DNA of 64,000 bases from Neisseriaceae bacterium (GCA_003963245.1 RXJX01000002.1:115989-179988), one strand, 5' to 3'; shown: positions 8,434 through 18,439, counted from the stretch's first letter. Made by a program: numbers and translations. Notes: a model not told the origin generated them from the letters alone.

Positions 8434-9489
8434 ATGAAAAAATTAGCCCTAACACTTGTCGCCAGTATGTTTTTAGTAGCTTGTAATAGCGGTGGAGGTT
8501 CAACTAATCCTAATACGCCTTTGCCGGGCAAATTTGTCCTAGCTGGTGCAAATGGCTCAATTTACGCTTCTCTAACCTCTATGTCAAATGTTTTTTACCC
8601 TAGTGCTATTTTACAAAATGTTGGAACAATTTGTAGTCAACCAACAGGGCTTACTTTTGGTGCTAATAAATACGTGCTCGTTGCCAATGCAAATGGTGAA
8701 AGCGGTGTCTGTATATCCCAATCAACTAATGCAAAGAACTGGGATGAGTTCATCATTACGACCAGCAACACACATATAAACACAGTACTAGTAACCTCTG
8801 ACAATAAATTTATTCTAGGTGGTAACTCGGTGATTATGAGTGGATATGATCTACATAACCTACAAACCAATAATTTCATCCCCGGAAAATCAATAAAAAA
8901 ACTATTACAGAATGATTCCATTATAATTGCCCTGTGCAATGATAAAACCATCTACTATGCATCAAGCAACGATTTAAGCAATTGGACACAGGATACAAAT
9001 TTCAGTCAGCAAGCCACTACAAAAATAGACGATATTACTATTGGAAATAACTACCTTATCGCGGTGGGTGCTTACGCAAAAATACTTTATACAAATAAAA
9101 ACAATTACCCACAAGATATCAGCTGGAATAATTTGACTAATGATTTAAAATCAAATCAGGAAATTAAATTCATTGCATATGGAAATGGTCAATATGCTGG
9201 TATTACATCCTCTAATCTGTTATCAAATGTAGGACCAAGCTCATTTTCTATTGATGAGCAAAATTTAAGCTTTAAGTCGGTCAATAATTTACCACTAAAT
9301 CCGGTTAACAGCTTAACTTTTGGCGCGGGCTACTTTATGTTAACTGCGCAAAGTAGCGGTATCGATGCAGGAGTTAATTCTTCAGCAAATTCAACCGACG
9401 GCATTAACTGGAATCTTGGGGTTATCGTCTCATCAATCCCCTTGATTGGAATACCAATTATTCAAGCCTCAACGTTTGGTTCAAATTAA
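8434..9489 (+). CDS. Secreted lipoprotein with beta-propeller-like repeats
   Basis: The 351-residue protein has a lipoprotein signal peptide with lipobox LVAC (Cys17) followed by a Ser/Gly-rich linker. The mature part repeats a pattern of small blades: an aromatic-rich strand such as FGANKYVLVANANG or GNNYLIAVGAYAKILYT, then a W-containing strand such as NWDEFII, NWTQDTN or SWNNLTN. This pattern is seen in bacterial propeller or sialidase-like repeats. No catalytic motif is recognised. It is probably anchored in the outer membrane. A monocistronic unit, as both neighbours have their own signals. Function unknown. Confidence 0.7.
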   Translation: MKKLALTLVASMFLVACNSGGGSTNPNTPLPGKFVLAGANGSIYASLTSMSNVFYPSAILQNVGTICSQPTGLTFGANKYVLVANANGESGVCISQSTNAKNWDEFIITTSNTHINTVLVTSDNKFILGGNSVIMSGYDLHNLQTNNFIPGKSIKKLLQNDSIIIALCNDKTIYYASSNDLSNWTQDTNFSQQATTKIDDITIGNNYLIAVGAYAKILYTNKNNYPQDISWNNLTNDLKSNQEIKFIAYGNGQYAGITSSNLLSNVGPSSFSIDEQNLSFKSVNNLPLNPVNSLTFGAGYFMLTAQSSGIDAGVNSSANSTDGINWNLGVIVSSIPLIGIPIIQASTFGSN

Positions 9490-9652
9490 ACAGACAGATG
9501 AATCAAAAAAGCATTTAGAAGTAAATCACAAAAATGAGAATTAACTATCCAAAAACGGGAAACCACTCTTTGAAAGATTAAGATACAATAACTCTATATG
9601 ATCAAAAGCACTCTTACATGCAAGTATCTTAATTTTTAAGGAGATTTAAATT

Positions 9653-10054
9653 ATGCGCGATCAACAAAACGTATTTCATCTAGCCATTCCATGCAAAGAT
9701 TTGGATGAAACCGTAGAATTTTATGTTTTTAAACTCGGTTGCAAATTAGCTCGGCGCTATGCTGATCGAGTAACAATTGATTTTTTTGGTGATCAGGTGG
9801 TTTGCCACCTTAACCCAGAATCAATTGATCAGAACCCAACGCTCTACCCTCGGCATTTTGGTATTACTTTCCGCGATAAGATAGAATTTGATAATTTATT
9901 AAAATTAATTGAAATCAGACAAATACCAATATTTACACCATTGTTTACGCGCTTTGCCAAGACTGCAGAAGAACATAGCAGTATTGTTTTAGTTGATCCG
10001 GCAAATAATCTGCTTGAGTTTAAGCATTATATTGATCCCAGAATGATGTATTAA
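9653..10054 (+). CDS. VOC-superfamily protein (glyoxalase / dioxygenase-like)
   Basis: The 133-residue protein has the two beta-alpha-beta-beta-beta modules of the vicinal oxygen chelate fold. Candidate metal ligands are His9 (VFHLAIP), His68 (YPRHFG) and Glu122 (LLEFKHY). FYVFKLGCKLARRYADR is typical of the group annotated as predicted extradiol-type dioxygenases. The reaction is not known. AAGGAGATT just upstream gives a strong ribosome site for the ATG. It converges with the MFS gene across a shared hairpin. Confidence 0.82.
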   Translation: MRDQQNVFHLAIPCKDLDETVEFYVFKLGCKLARRYADRVTIDFFGDQVVCHLNPESIDQNPTLYPRHFGITFRDKIEFDNLLKLIEIRQIPIFTPLFTRFAKTAEEHSSIVLVDPANNLLEFKHYIDPRMMY

Positions 10055-10065
10055 GCATAATGTTT

Positions 10066-10091
10066 GAGATTATATAGCCCCATATAATCTC
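10066..10091. terminator. Hairpin between convergent genes
   Basis: GAGATTATAT and ATATAATCTC are perfect 10-bp arms around AGCCCC, between the VOC gene and the end of the MFS gene. There is no long T run, so termination strength is uncertain. Confidence 0.6.
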
Positions 10092-11496
10092 ATACTTTCA
10101 TTTCCTGTTTATATTTTTGACTAATTAAGCTTTGTCCGTCACTCTTTTCAAGACGGTTGAGCAGAAATTGACAAGATAAATTGATCAGCGCCAAAGCAAA
10201 AAATACATAATGAAATGAAGTAATTACGAAATTAGTTGCGCTTAGATAATTAGCAATGTGAAGCAATCCGGCTGCCACAATTACACCTAGCGAAGTTCCT
10301 AATTGCTGCCATGTGGTTGCCAAACTTACCGCTGAGCCATAATCTATATTTTCCACATCAGCATAATAAAGCAAATTGAGGCTCATAAACTGCATTGCAG
10401 CAAATACCCCATTGAGAAATAATGCCAAATATAAAAACCACCCCAAATGACTTACTGTTGCCAACATCGACAAAGCAAGGAAGCTTCCAATGTTTGCCAC
10501 GAGTAATGCGCGCTTGAAACCAAATTTTTCGAGTAGTTTACGCGTGACCGTACGTGAGCATAATACCCCTAAAGACATCCAGATGAAAACAAACCCAGCG
10601 GCAAAAGCACTCTTCTTAAAAGTAATTTCAAGAAAAATAGCTAAAATAAATGTTCGTCCGCCTAAAGATGCCCGAATAATAACTTGCGAAAAAAAGCAAC
10701 TACTAAAGGTTCGCAATTTAAATAAATGGTAACGAATAATCGGAAATGTTGATTTACTCTCGATTAGATAATAAACCAAACCAAAAAATAACGCACCGCT
10801 GAACAGCATCCCCTTAGTAAAAGCAGAAATTTCTGGGGATAAGAAAAGATCAAGCCAAAAACAAAAGCAGCATAATGTCAGAGCCAAAAACGCGTAGCTG
10901 TAAAAATTAAACTTATCCTGCGCTACAGTATAGTTATCGATATACTTAATAGTCGCATATAGCGCCATTATCCCTAGAGGAACATTCACCCAAAATATAT
11001 AACGCCATGAAAAATAAGTCACCAAAAACCCACCAATGATAGGAGCTAATATCGGCCCGAGCATGACAGGCATCCCCATCAAGGTATAAGCCTTCACCAT
11101 TTGAGATTTATCAAAAATCTTTAATAACAGCAGCCGTCCAACTGGCACCATAAAAGCTCCAGCTACGCCCTGAAGTAACCGACAAATAACCAACAAAGGG
11201 ACCGAATCAGTAAGTCCACACTGGATCGACATTAATGTAAATAACACAACTGAAAGCATTAAGATTTTCTTACTACCAAAACGATCTGACATCCAGCCAC
11301 TAATAGGAATAAATACTGATAAACCAATCAAATAACTAGTTACGGCTAGCTTCATGGTAAAGACTGTTGAAGCAAAACTATGCGCCATTTGAGGAATAGC
11401 CACGTTTAGAATATTGGCATCAATATTTTCCATCAAAAGAAGAGCTGAAATTACCAGCAAGCTAATCAGTTGTTTGGGTGTATAGGTTTTAAACAT
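10090..11496 (-). CDS. MFS multidrug exporter, DHA2 (EmrB/QacA-like) family
   Basis: The 468-residue integral membrane protein has about 14 hydrophobic segments. The first helix carries ENIDANILNVAIPQMA, the DHA2 motif (usually LDxTIVNVALP). GWMSDRFGSKK near residue 70 is the cytoplasmic MFS motif A, and LGPILAPIIGGFL near 150 is the antiporter motif C. Length is close to MdtD-type proteins. A proton-driven export role is inferred from the family; the substrate is unknown. No adaptor gene is adjacent, so it probably works in the inner membrane alone. Confidence 0.88.
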   Translation of the reverse strand: MFKTYTPKQLISLLVISALLLMENIDANILNVAIPQMAHSFASTVFTMKLAVTSYLIGLSVFIPISGWMSDRFGSKKILMLSVVLFTLMSIQCGLTDSVPLLVICRLLQGVAGAFMVPVGRLLLLKIFDKSQMVKAYTLMGMPVMLGPILAPIIGGFLVTYFSWRYIFWVNVPLGIMALYATIKYIDNYTVAQDKFNFYSYAFLALTLCCFCFWLDLFLSPEISAFTKGMLFSGALFFGLVYYLIESKSTFPIIRYHLFKLRTFSSCFFSQVIIRASLGGRTFILAIFLEITFKKSAFAAGFVFIWMSLGVLCSRTVTRKLLEKFGFKRALLVANIGSFLALSMLATVSHLGWFLYLALFLNGVFAAMQFMSLNLLYYADVENIDYGSAVSLATTWQQLGTSLGVIVAAGLLHIANYLSATNFVITSFHYVFFALALINLSCQFLLNRLEKSDGQSLISQKYKQEMKV

Positions 11497-11669
11497 TTTA
11501 AGCTTTCAAGCGGATGGGTGGAGTTTACAGATTAAGAAAGATAAACGTATTTGCATCAGTGATTTTATCACGCATTATGTATCAAAATTAAAAAAGCAAT
11601 GCTCTTGAAAGAAGAATTGTGTACACTACCTACTTACAGTCTTTTAACTGAAAAAGGAGAAAATTAATC

Positions 11670-12188
11670 ATGATTCATCCAATTCGCAAAATGGGCGATC
11701 CTTGCTTACTCACCCGTTCGGCTGAAATTACAGCAACAGAATTTAGTAGCCCCTCTCTACTGCAATTAATTCAAGATTTGCAGGATACTCAAAAACATCT
11801 GGGAGGGGTTGGAATTGCAGCGCCTCAAATCGGCGTTAATAAACGCCTAGTAGTAATTGAGTATTACCAAGCAGAGATAACTCGTTATAATGACGTTGGT
11901 GATTGCCCATTAAAAGTGATCATTAATCCTGAAATTAGTTTTATAACAAGTGAACAAAGTACTTTTAATGAAGGATGTTTATCCGTACCAGGTTTACGTG
12001 GCGAAGTAAGTCGTCCCCGGGCAATTAGCTATAAATATTACGATCAATTTGGCAATGTTCACCTAGGTGAAGATGATGGTTTTTTTGCACGAGTAATGCA
12101 GCATGAATGTGATCATTTAGATGGTATCCTCTACCCAATGCGAATGCAAGATATTAGTAAATTGGCATTTGTGGATATCGAAGCCTGA
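11670..12188 (+). CDS. def: Peptide deformylase
   Basis: The 172-residue metalloenzyme removes the formyl group from the N-terminal Met of new proteins. All three family motifs are present: GVGIAAPQIG near residues 47-56, EGCLSVP with metal ligand Cys103, and QHECDHLDG with His145, catalytic Glu146 and His149. AAAGGAGAAAA upstream gives a strong ribosome site. It is not in the usual def-fmt pair; its stop is only 3 bases from the next start, so it is probably cotranscribed with the acyltransferase. A second housekeeping deformylase elsewhere is possible. Confidence 0.95.
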   Translation: MIHPIRKMGDPCLLTRSAEITATEFSSPSLLQLIQDLQDTQKHLGGVGIAAPQIGVNKRLVVIEYYQAEITRYNDVGDCPLKVIINPEISFITSEQSTFNEGCLSVPGLRGEVSRPRAISYKYYDQFGNVHLGEDDGFFARVMQHECDHLDGILYPMRMQDISKLAFVDIEA

Positions 12189-12191
12189 TTA

Positions 12192-13271
12192 ATGAACAAT
12201 AACGTCAATTCATCAGCACATAAATACCAATCTCTTGACTCGCTACGTGGAATTGCTGCCTTGATGGTTGTATTTCAGCATTTTTGGGAAATGAGTAATC
12301 CATCCGATGCTCGACTTAAACCATGGCTATTTTTTTGTGCTGGGCATGAAGCGGTAATTTTATTTTTCGTATTAAGCGGGTTTGTATTAAGTCACCAATT
12401 ACGCAACTTCAAATTTAAACAATATCCACAGTTTATATTACGACGTATCTTACGAATTTACCCAGCGTATTATGTCGCATTAACTTTCTCTGCCATTTTG
12501 CTGGTATATATCTCCCGTTACCATCCAGCGACTTTAGCGCAATATGGATTAACTCCATGGTTTTATATCTGGTCAAGGACAAGTTTTGATAGTTCTATGT
12601 GGATAGGATCATTGAGCTTAATTAGCCATCAAGGAAATAGCCTTGATGTAGCAACATGGAGCTTATTTTATGAAATGTGGCTATCACTAGTATTTCCATT
12701 GTTAATATTTGGATTTGTACGCAGCAATATTTTATTACGCATCATATCTTTTGGTTTAATAATTAGTCTAAGTTATTATTTCTGGCGCTATGGAAATTTA
12801 TTGGATAATCAATGGCAGAGCATTGTTTATTACAGCTGGTATTTTATCTGCGGAATGTATTTATATCACTATCACCAACGCTTAAAATTTAGTGCTTCGT
12901 GGCTTGGTTTATTAATTGGCTGTGCTTTATATTTCAGCAACTATCTACTTTTTGGTAAAATAGCGAGTAGAATGTCTCATGAGACACTAATTGCTTGTGG
13001 TAGTTGCCTGATTATGGTTAATTGTTTATACTTTGCACCCCTAAAACAATTGCTGAATATAACATTATTCCGTTTTTATGGCAAAATCTCATATTCATTA
13101 TATTTATTTCATTTACCAATAATTTACGCCTTGGGGTATCTCTATTTACCGCATGGTTCGTTGCTGGTACTGAAAATATTAACTATAATCCTTAGCACGC
13201 TGATCGCGTGGGTAAGTTACCTCGTTATTGAACAAAATTTTATTAAGCTGGCAAAAAAATATGTCAATTAA
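12192..13271 (+). CDS. Membrane acyltransferase (OafA / acyltransferase-3 family)
   Basis: The 359-residue protein has about ten hydrophobic segments and the N-terminal family motif SLDSLRGIAALMVVFQHFWE (roughly residues 15-34), including the conserved His. Later motifs include FVLSGFVLS, RRILRIYPAYYVAL and SYSLYLFHLPI. Family members transfer acetyl or other acyl groups to sugars of O-antigen, peptidoglycan or other envelope molecules. The acceptor is unknown here. It lies just behind def and overlaps the start of the following coiled-coil membrane protein, so the last two are probably translated together. Confidence 0.88.
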   Translation: MNNNVNSSAHKYQSLDSLRGIAALMVVFQHFWEMSNPSDARLKPWLFFCAGHEAVILFFVLSGFVLSHQLRNFKFKQYPQFILRRILRIYPAYYVALTFSAILLVYISRYHPATLAQYGLTPWFYIWSRTSFDSSMWIGSLSLISHQGNSLDVATWSLFYEMWLSLVFPLLIFGFVRSNILLRIISFGLIISLSYYFWRYGNLLDNQWQSIVYYSWYFICGMYLYHYHQRLKFSASWLGLLIGCALYFSNYLLFGKIASRMSHETLIACGSCLIMVNCLYFAPLKQLLNITLFRFYGKISYSLYLFHLPIIYALGYLYLPHGSLLVLKILTIILSTLIAWVSYLVIEQNFIKLAKKYVN

Positions 13272-13920
13272 ATCAACTCCCGCAAAAAATTATAAACCTT
13301 GGTCAATAATCTTGATAATAGCAGCAATTGCTGTTTATTTTTTTTATATGCACGAACGCGACCATCGGATTGCTGACAAAATTTATCAACAATTACTTTC
13401 AATTGACATCCAGCTTGATCAATTACAAGAGTCTGCAACAGCAATAAAGACAGAAAAAGAAACTAATTCAGAACTAATCAAAAGCGTGAAAGCATTAACT
13501 AAAGATAATATTGAAACCAACAAAGCATCAGTCATTGCGATAATAAATAAGATTAATTATAATGATGAGGTAAAAGCACAACTATTATCTCTAATGACAA
13601 CAACTACCGGCCAAAACTTTAAGGTACAGCGTAAATTGATCATTAAACAGTTACGAGAACTTAAGTATCAGCACGATATCGATGCTCAGCAATTTAATAA
13701 CAAAATTGATCAAATTACAGCACAGGTTAGCCAAATTAAAGATCAGGTTTCCAAAATCAAGAGTGATGACTTACAAGATTTAGAAACTGCAAAATTGAAA
13801 TTTATTGCCAAAAAACTCAAAAATACAATAAATGATATGCATGAATCATTAGTCACTGAAATTGTTGATGACGTTATAGACAAAGCAGAAAGTGACAAAA
13901 TACCTGGTGATGAGAATTAA
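13261..13920 (+). CDS. Membrane-anchored coiled-coil protein, unknown function
   Basis: From ATG 13261, which overlaps the stop of the acyltransferase, the product has 219 residues. One transmembrane segment (WSIILIIAAIAVYFFYM, about 14-30) is followed by a long, charged helical region with heptad-like spacing (QLDQLQESATAIKTEKET, KIDQITAQVSQIKDQVSKI). It would be inner-membrane anchored with a periplasmic coiled coil. An earlier in-frame start at 13228 is possible but lies within the acyltransferase. I do not recognise the family; the overlap suggests a partner of the acyltransferase. Confidence 0.65.
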   Translation: MSIKSTPAKNYKPWSIILIIAAIAVYFFYMHERDHRIADKIYQQLLSIDIQLDQLQESATAIKTEKETNSELIKSVKALTKDNIETNKASVIAIINKINYNDEVKAQLLSLMTTTTGQNFKVQRKLIIKQLRELKYQHDIDAQQFNNKIDQITAQVSQIKDQVSKIKSDDLQDLETAKLKFIAKKLKNTINDMHESLVTEIVDDVIDKAESDKIPGDEN

Positions 13921-13930
13921 TTATAAAAAC

Positions 13931-14036
13931 AGACTCAAACTGACTCGAAATACTGGTAGGCGACAAGTGACGAAGCATACAGTTGGCAGATGAGAAACGT
14001 GGCAACGACCGAGGATGATGAATCTGATTGAGTATA
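13931..14036 (+). repeat. Intergenic repeat element, copy 1
   Basis: A block beginning ACTCAAACTGACTCGAAATA and ending with TCTGATTGAGTATA is repeated, inverted, on the other side of glnS (15763-15870). Shared stretches include ACTCAAACTGA-TCGAAATACT, GACGAAGC-TACAG, CAACGACC-AGGATGATGA and TCTGATTGAGTATA. The ends are themselves imperfect inverted repeats, so each copy can fold on itself. Confidence 0.8.
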
Positions 14037-14065
14037 CAAGAATTTACTAAGGACTAAATACAAAT

Positions 14066-15760
14066 ATGACTGAAAAAATTGCTAATAATGATACACCTGT
14101 GGCAGGAAATTTTATCCGTGCCATCGTAGAAGATGATTTAAAGAGTGGCAAACATAGCCAAATTATTACCCGTTTTCCGCCAGAACCCAATGGTTATCTG
14201 CATGTTGGGCACGCCAAAGCATTGTGCCATAATTTCGGTTTAGCCGAAGATTATAACGGAGTATGCAACTTACGTTTTGATGATACCAATCCAGAAAAAG
14301 AAAATGATGAATTTGTACAAGCAATTCAGGATAATATTCGTTGGTTAGGCTTTAAGTGGAATGGAGAAGTGAAATATGCTTCAGACTATTTTGATAAATT
14401 ATATGAGTTTGCGTTATGGTTTATTGATCATGATTTAGCTTATGTTGATGATCTAACGCCCGAACAAATGCGCGAATACCGCGGAACATTAACCTCTCCT
14501 GGTAAAGACAGTCCATATCGCACCCGAAGTGCAGCGGAAAACCGTGATTTATTTACCCGTATGAAAAATGGTGAATTTGCTGATGGTGCAAAAGTATTAC
14601 GCCTGAAAATTGACATGAGTTCGCCAAATATGAATCTACGCGACCCTGCGATTTATCGGATTAAGCGCTTCCACCATATACGTACTGGTGACAAGTGGTG
14701 TATTTATCCGATGTATGATTATACGCATTGTATTTCAGATGCGCTAGAGTCAATCACTCATTCATGCTGTTCACTGGAATTTGAAGATCATCGCCCGCTT
14801 TATGATTGGGTTGTCGACAAATTATTCACAGCTGGGTTATTACCTGCTCGTCCACGGCAAATTGAGTTCTCTCGTTTGGTACTCAACTACACCATTACCA
14901 GCAAACGTAAACTAACTCAATTAGTCAGTGAAGGTTTGGTATCTGGGTGGGACGATCCTCGAATGCCAACCATTGCGGGAATGCGCCGCCGTGGCTATAC
15001 ACCGCAAGGAGTGCGCTTATTTGCTAAGCGTTGTGGAATCTCCAAATCACCAAATATTGTAGATATTCCATTCTTAGAAACCGCAATTCGCGAAGAATTA
15101 GAAAACAGTGTACCACGGGTAATGGCAGTTTTAAAACCGCTAAAAGTTGTTTTAACTAACTTTATTGCCGGAGAAACTGGCTCACGAAGTGCTGATTTTC
15201 ATCCACAACATCCTGAGTTTGGTAGTCGTTTATGTGAGTTAACCCAAGAAATTTATATCGATCAGGATGACTTCCAAGAAATACCAGAAAAAGGTTTTCA
15301 ACGCTTAACACTCGGCGGTGAAGTACGCTTACGCCATAGCTATGTAATCAAGTGTGATGAAGTAATTAAAAATGAAAATGGTTCAATTAGCGAATTACGC
15401 TGCAGCATTGATCCATTAACTTTAGGTAAAAACCCTGAAGGACGCAAGGTAAAAGGTGTGATTCATTGGGTTAGCGCCACTAAATCAGTTTCCGCTGAAG
15501 TTCGCTTGTATGATCGCTTATTTAGTGTAGAAAATCCAGACAATGTAGAAGGGCATGATTTTAAAGAGTTTATTAATCCACACTCTCTGGATATGAGCAC
15601 AGCATATATTGAGCCATCAATATTAAGTGTTAAACCTGAAGACCGTTTTCAATTTGAACGAGTAGGCTATTTTGTTGCAGATCGTTATGATTGTGATGCA
15701 GTTAGCGGTAAATTAGTATTCAACAAAATCGTGGGGCTAAAAGACAACTGGAAAAAATAA
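14066..15760 (+). CDS. glnS: Glutaminyl-tRNA synthetase
   Basis: The 564-residue class I synthetase charges tRNA-Gln. The ATP-binding signature is [14 protein letters not shown] with HVGH at residues 46-49, and the KMSKS-equivalent loop is SKRKL at 279-283. The C-terminal half is the two-barrel anticodon-binding domain. Length agrees with GlnS of proteobacteria (about 555). Presence of glnS fits gamma/betaproteobacteria, where Gln-tRNA is charged directly. The gene is bracketed by two inverted copies of an intergenic repeat and appears monocistronic. Confidence 0.96.
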   Translation: MTEKIANNDTPVAGNFIRAIVEDDLKSGKHSQIITRFPPEPNGYLHVGHAKALCHNFGLAEDYNGVCNLRFDDTNPEKENDEFVQAIQDNIRWLGFKWNGEVKYASDYFDKLYEFALWFIDHDLAYVDDLTPEQMREYRGTLTSPGKDSPYRTRSAAENRDLFTRMKNGEFADGAKVLRLKIDMSSPNMNLRDPAIYRIKRFHHIRTGDKWCIYPMYDYTHCISDALESITHSCCSLEFEDHRPLYDWVVDKLFTAGLLPARPRQIEFSRLVLNYTITSKRKLTQLVSEGLVSGWDDPRMPTIAGMRRRGYTPQGVRLFAKRCGISKSPNIVDIPFLETAIREELENSVPRVMAVLKPLKVVLTNFIAGETGSRSADFHPQHPEFGSRLCELTQEIYIDQDDFQEIPEKGFQRLTLGGEVRLRHSYVIKCDEVIKNENGSISELRCSIDPLTLGKNPEGRKVKGVIHWVSATKSVSAEVRLYDRLFSVENPDNVEGHDFKEFINPHSLDMSTAYIEPSILSVKPEDRFQFERVGYFVADRYDCDAVSGKLVFNKIVGLKDNWKK

Positions 15761-15762
15761 TA

Positions 15763-15870
15763 TATACTCAATCAGACTCATCATCCTAGGTCGTTGATTT
15801 ATTCCTCACCTACTACCTGTAGGCTTCGTCATAAATAGCCTACTAGTATTTCGAATCAGTTTGAGTATAC
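15763..15870 (-). repeat. Intergenic repeat element, copy 2 (inverted)
   Basis: Reads on the minus strand like copy 1 at 13931-14036, beginning TACTCAAACTGATTCGAAAT and ending GTCTGATTGAGTATA. An internal hairpin AGTAGGC / GCCTAC is stronger in this copy. It follows the glnS stop directly and ends about 30 bases before the CoA-transferase start, so it may also terminate glnS. Confidence 0.8.
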
Positions 15871-15901
15871 TTTGTCTCGTATAGCTCATGACAGGATAAA
15901 A

Positions 15902-17281
15902 ATGAGTCATGTGATCTTAAGAGGAATCTTAAAACAAGCAGGAATAGAACCATCCTCATTAAAACATATTAAAATCACTGGGCAAGATCCGATTTTGCCT
16001 AGTCCATTCTTAATTGGTGAGGCTGGTGCAGCGGCTCTAGCTGCAATTGGCTATATGGCTGCAGAATTGTGGCGTTGTAAAACTGGAGTCCTCCAAAATG
16101 TCGAGATTTCAGTTCGTGATGCCGCAATTGCGCAACGCTCACATCAATATTTGCGCGTAGTTGACGGTGTAACAGAAGATTTGTGGAGCCCGCTTTCTGG
16201 GTTTTACACCACTTCCGATCAGCGTATAATCCAGTTTCATTGCAATTTTCCGCATCACCAACAAGGTGTAGTAGATTTTCTAGGCAGTAAAGCAAATAAA
16301 GAAGCAGTCGCTGCTGCAACTAAGAAATATCCGGCAGAATACCTAGAAAATAAGCTTAACCAACGTGGCTTGTGCGCTGCAATAGTTAGATCTAAAGATG
16401 AGTGGTCACAACACCCACAAGCATCAGCTATCGCGAAATTGCCTCTTTTTGAAATAATCAAAATCAGTGATAGTAAGCCTGAAGCCCTTCATGATGGTAA
16501 TTATCCTTTATCTAAAATACGAGTTTTAGATTTAACACGAGTATTAGCTGGACCAGTTTGCGGTAAATCTTTAGCCGAGCATGGTGCAAATGTGATGCGC
16601 ATTGCCAGCCCACATTTACCGTTCATTTTACCATTAGTTATGGATACTGGATTTGGCAAATATGCAGCACATTTAGACCTAGATTTAGAATCAGATAAGA
16701 ATAAGCTGTTTAGTTTAATCGCCAATGCAGATGTCTTTCTGCAAGCTTATCGGCCGGGGGCTCTTGCAGACAGAGGATTTTCAGCACAAGAACTAGCTAA
16801 AATCCGACCAGGAATTATTTGTGTTGATTTGAGTGCATATTCACACAAAGGAGTATGGGCAGAGCGTCATGGATATGATAGCTTAGTGCAATCTGCAACT
16901 GGAATTGCCGCAGAACAGTCAGAAAGTCAGAGTATTCAGCATTTGCCAGCCCAATCACTGGACTATATAACTGGATATTTGGCAACATTTGCCATAATGG
17001 AAGCACTAAGGCGACGCTCAATAGATGGTGGGAGTTATTTGATTCGCTTGTCATTGGCGCAAACGGCTCATTGGTTTAACAATCTAGGTAGAGTTACTGC
17101 TAACTTTAAAAGCCATCATACCCCAAGTGCCACAGAAATTCAGGATTTATTAACTAAGACCCATACTCAGTTTGGTGTCCTTGAACACCTTGCACCAGTA
17201 CTTAAAATGTCAGAAACACCGCCAAAAGTTGGAAGAGGTTCAGTTCCATTAGGGTACGACCCTGCCGAATGGGTAAGTTAA
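15902..17281 (+). CDS. CaiB/BaiF-type (class III) CoA-transferase
   Basis: The 459-residue protein has the class III CoA-transferase layout in its C-terminal half: IRVLDLTRVLAGPVCGKSLA near residue 205, then RPGALADRGFS, GYDSLVQSATGIAAE, and SLDYITGY, where Asp354 matches the catalytic Asp. The N-terminal 200 residues are a divergent copy of the first subdomain. The start is ATG 15902, with AGGA seven bases upstream; the TTG at 15872 lies in the edge of the repeat. The CoA donor and acceptor are unknown. It is followed at 45 bases by anmK. Confidence 0.85.
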   Translation: MSHVILRGILKQAGIEPSSLKHIKITGQDPILPSPFLIGEAGAAALAAIGYMAAELWRCKTGVLQNVEISVRDAAIAQRSHQYLRVVDGVTEDLWSPLSGFYTTSDQRIIQFHCNFPHHQQGVVDFLGSKANKEAVAAATKKYPAEYLENKLNQRGLCAAIVRSKDEWSQHPQASAIAKLPLFEIIKISDSKPEALHDGNYPLSKIRVLDLTRVLAGPVCGKSLAEHGANVMRIASPHLPFILPLVMDTGFGKYAAHLDLDLESDKNKLFSLIANADVFLQAYRPGALADRGFSAQELAKIRPGIICVDLSAYSHKGVWAERHGYDSLVQSATGIAAEQSESQSIQHLPAQSLDYITGYLATFAIMEALRRRSIDGGSYLIRLSLAQTAHWFNNLGRVTANFKSHHTPSATEIQDLLTKTHTQFGVLEHLAPVLKMSETPPKVGRGSVPLGYDPAEWVS

Positions 17282-17326
17282 TTATTGGCACCTAAGTCCT
17301 TATACATTATAAAAGAAAGTTTTGTT

Positions 17327-18439
17327 ATGAAATATATTGGAATAATGTCAGGCACCAGCCTGGATGGAATCGATGCAGTTTTATGCGAATTTGGTGTAGA
17401 AAACAAACTACAAGTACTTGCAAAGATATCACTGCCTTTTGAATCTCAGCTACAACAAGATTTACAAGCTCTCTTACGTAGCTTTAGTTGTCATCTTAAA
17501 GAATTTGGTGAGCTTGAAGTGCGTTTAGCAATTAACTATGCCCAAGCTGTGCAACAATTATTGAATAACGCAAGGATTGCGCCACAAGAAGTTAACGCCA
17601 TTGGCTGTCATGGACAAACAGTCTTTCACGACCCATACAATCAGTATCCATTTTCGCTACAACTGGTTGATGGTAATAAATTAGCTCAATTAACCGGAAT
17701 TAATGTGGTCTGTGATTTTCGGCGAATGGATATGGCTTATGGTGGACAAGGTGCTCCGCTCACGCCAGTATTTCATCATTATTTTTTATCTTCTAATCGT
17801 ACTCGTGTAGTATTAAATCTGGGTGGCATTGCTAATATTACAATCTTAGATCCAAATACAAGTAAAGTTATTGGTTTTGACACTGGTCCAGCTAATTGCC
17901 TGATTGATTTATGGGTTCAGGATAAATTTGGCGTGGAATATGACAAAGATGGACTACTTGCAACACAAGGAAAAATTATCCCCACGCTACTTGAGCGAAT
18001 GCTTAAAGATGAATATTTTAATCTGCCAGCCCCCAAAAGTACTGGTAAGGAAATCTATCACCTAGAATGGATTAAACAACAGCTGCTTGCTGATAATCAA
18101 ACTGATGCCACTGACCATGATGTTTTACGTACTTTGGTTGAATTAACGGCTAAAACAGTTTCTGATGCCATTTGTGCTTATGTCAAACCATCTGAAGTAG
18201 AGGGTATTTATGCTTGCGGTGGTGGTGCGTATAACAAATTTCTGTTAGAACAAATTGCTAAAAATAGTAGTATTGCGGTTCGCACGACTCAGGAATTAGG
18301 GATCGATGTTGATCAGCTTGAAGCCATTGCATTTGCTTGGTTTGCAAAACGGAGGATTGAAAAATTGCCTGCCAATTATGAAAGTGTAACTGGAGCATCA
18401 CAGAAATGTATTCTTGGAGCGCTTTATGAGGTTTGCTAG
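17327..18439 (+). CDS. anmK: Anhydro-N-acetylmuramic acid kinase
   Basis: The 370-residue kinase hydrolyses and phosphorylates 1,6-anhydro-MurNAc to MurNAc-6-phosphate in peptidoglycan recycling. The N-terminal phosphate loop MSGTSLDGIDAVL covers residues 6-18; GCHGQTVFHDP, DFRRMDMAYGGQGAPL and FDTGPANCLID follow in the family order. Length matches the family (about 370). The start is ATG 17327; the earlier in-frame TTG has no support. The next enzyme of the route, MurQ, is encoded 3.2 kb away on the other strand. The following MFS gene overlaps its end. Confidence 0.95.
   Translation: MKYIGIMSGTSLDGIDAVLCEFGVENKLQVLAKISLPFESQLQQDLQALLRSFSCHLKEFGELEVRLAINYAQAVQQLLNNARIAPQEVNAIGCHGQTVFHDPYNQYPFSLQLVDGNKLAQLTGINVVCDFRRMDMAYGGQGAPLTPVFHHYFLSSNRTRVVLNLGGIANITILDPNTSKVIGFDTGPANCLIDLWVQDKFGVEYDKDGLLATQGKIIPTLLERMLKDEYFNLPAPKSTGKEIYHLEWIKQQLLADNQTDATDHDVLRTLVELTAKTVSDAICAYVKPSEVEGIYACGGGAYNKFLLEQIAKNSSIAVRTTQELGIDVDQLEAIAFAWFAKRRIEKLPANYESVTGASQKCILGALYEVC

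Noticed and set aside
15872..15901. TTG at 15872 as the CoA-transferase start
   Set aside because: ATG 15902 has AGGA seven bases upstream, while TTG 15872 lies at the edge of the intergenic repeat without a ribosome site.
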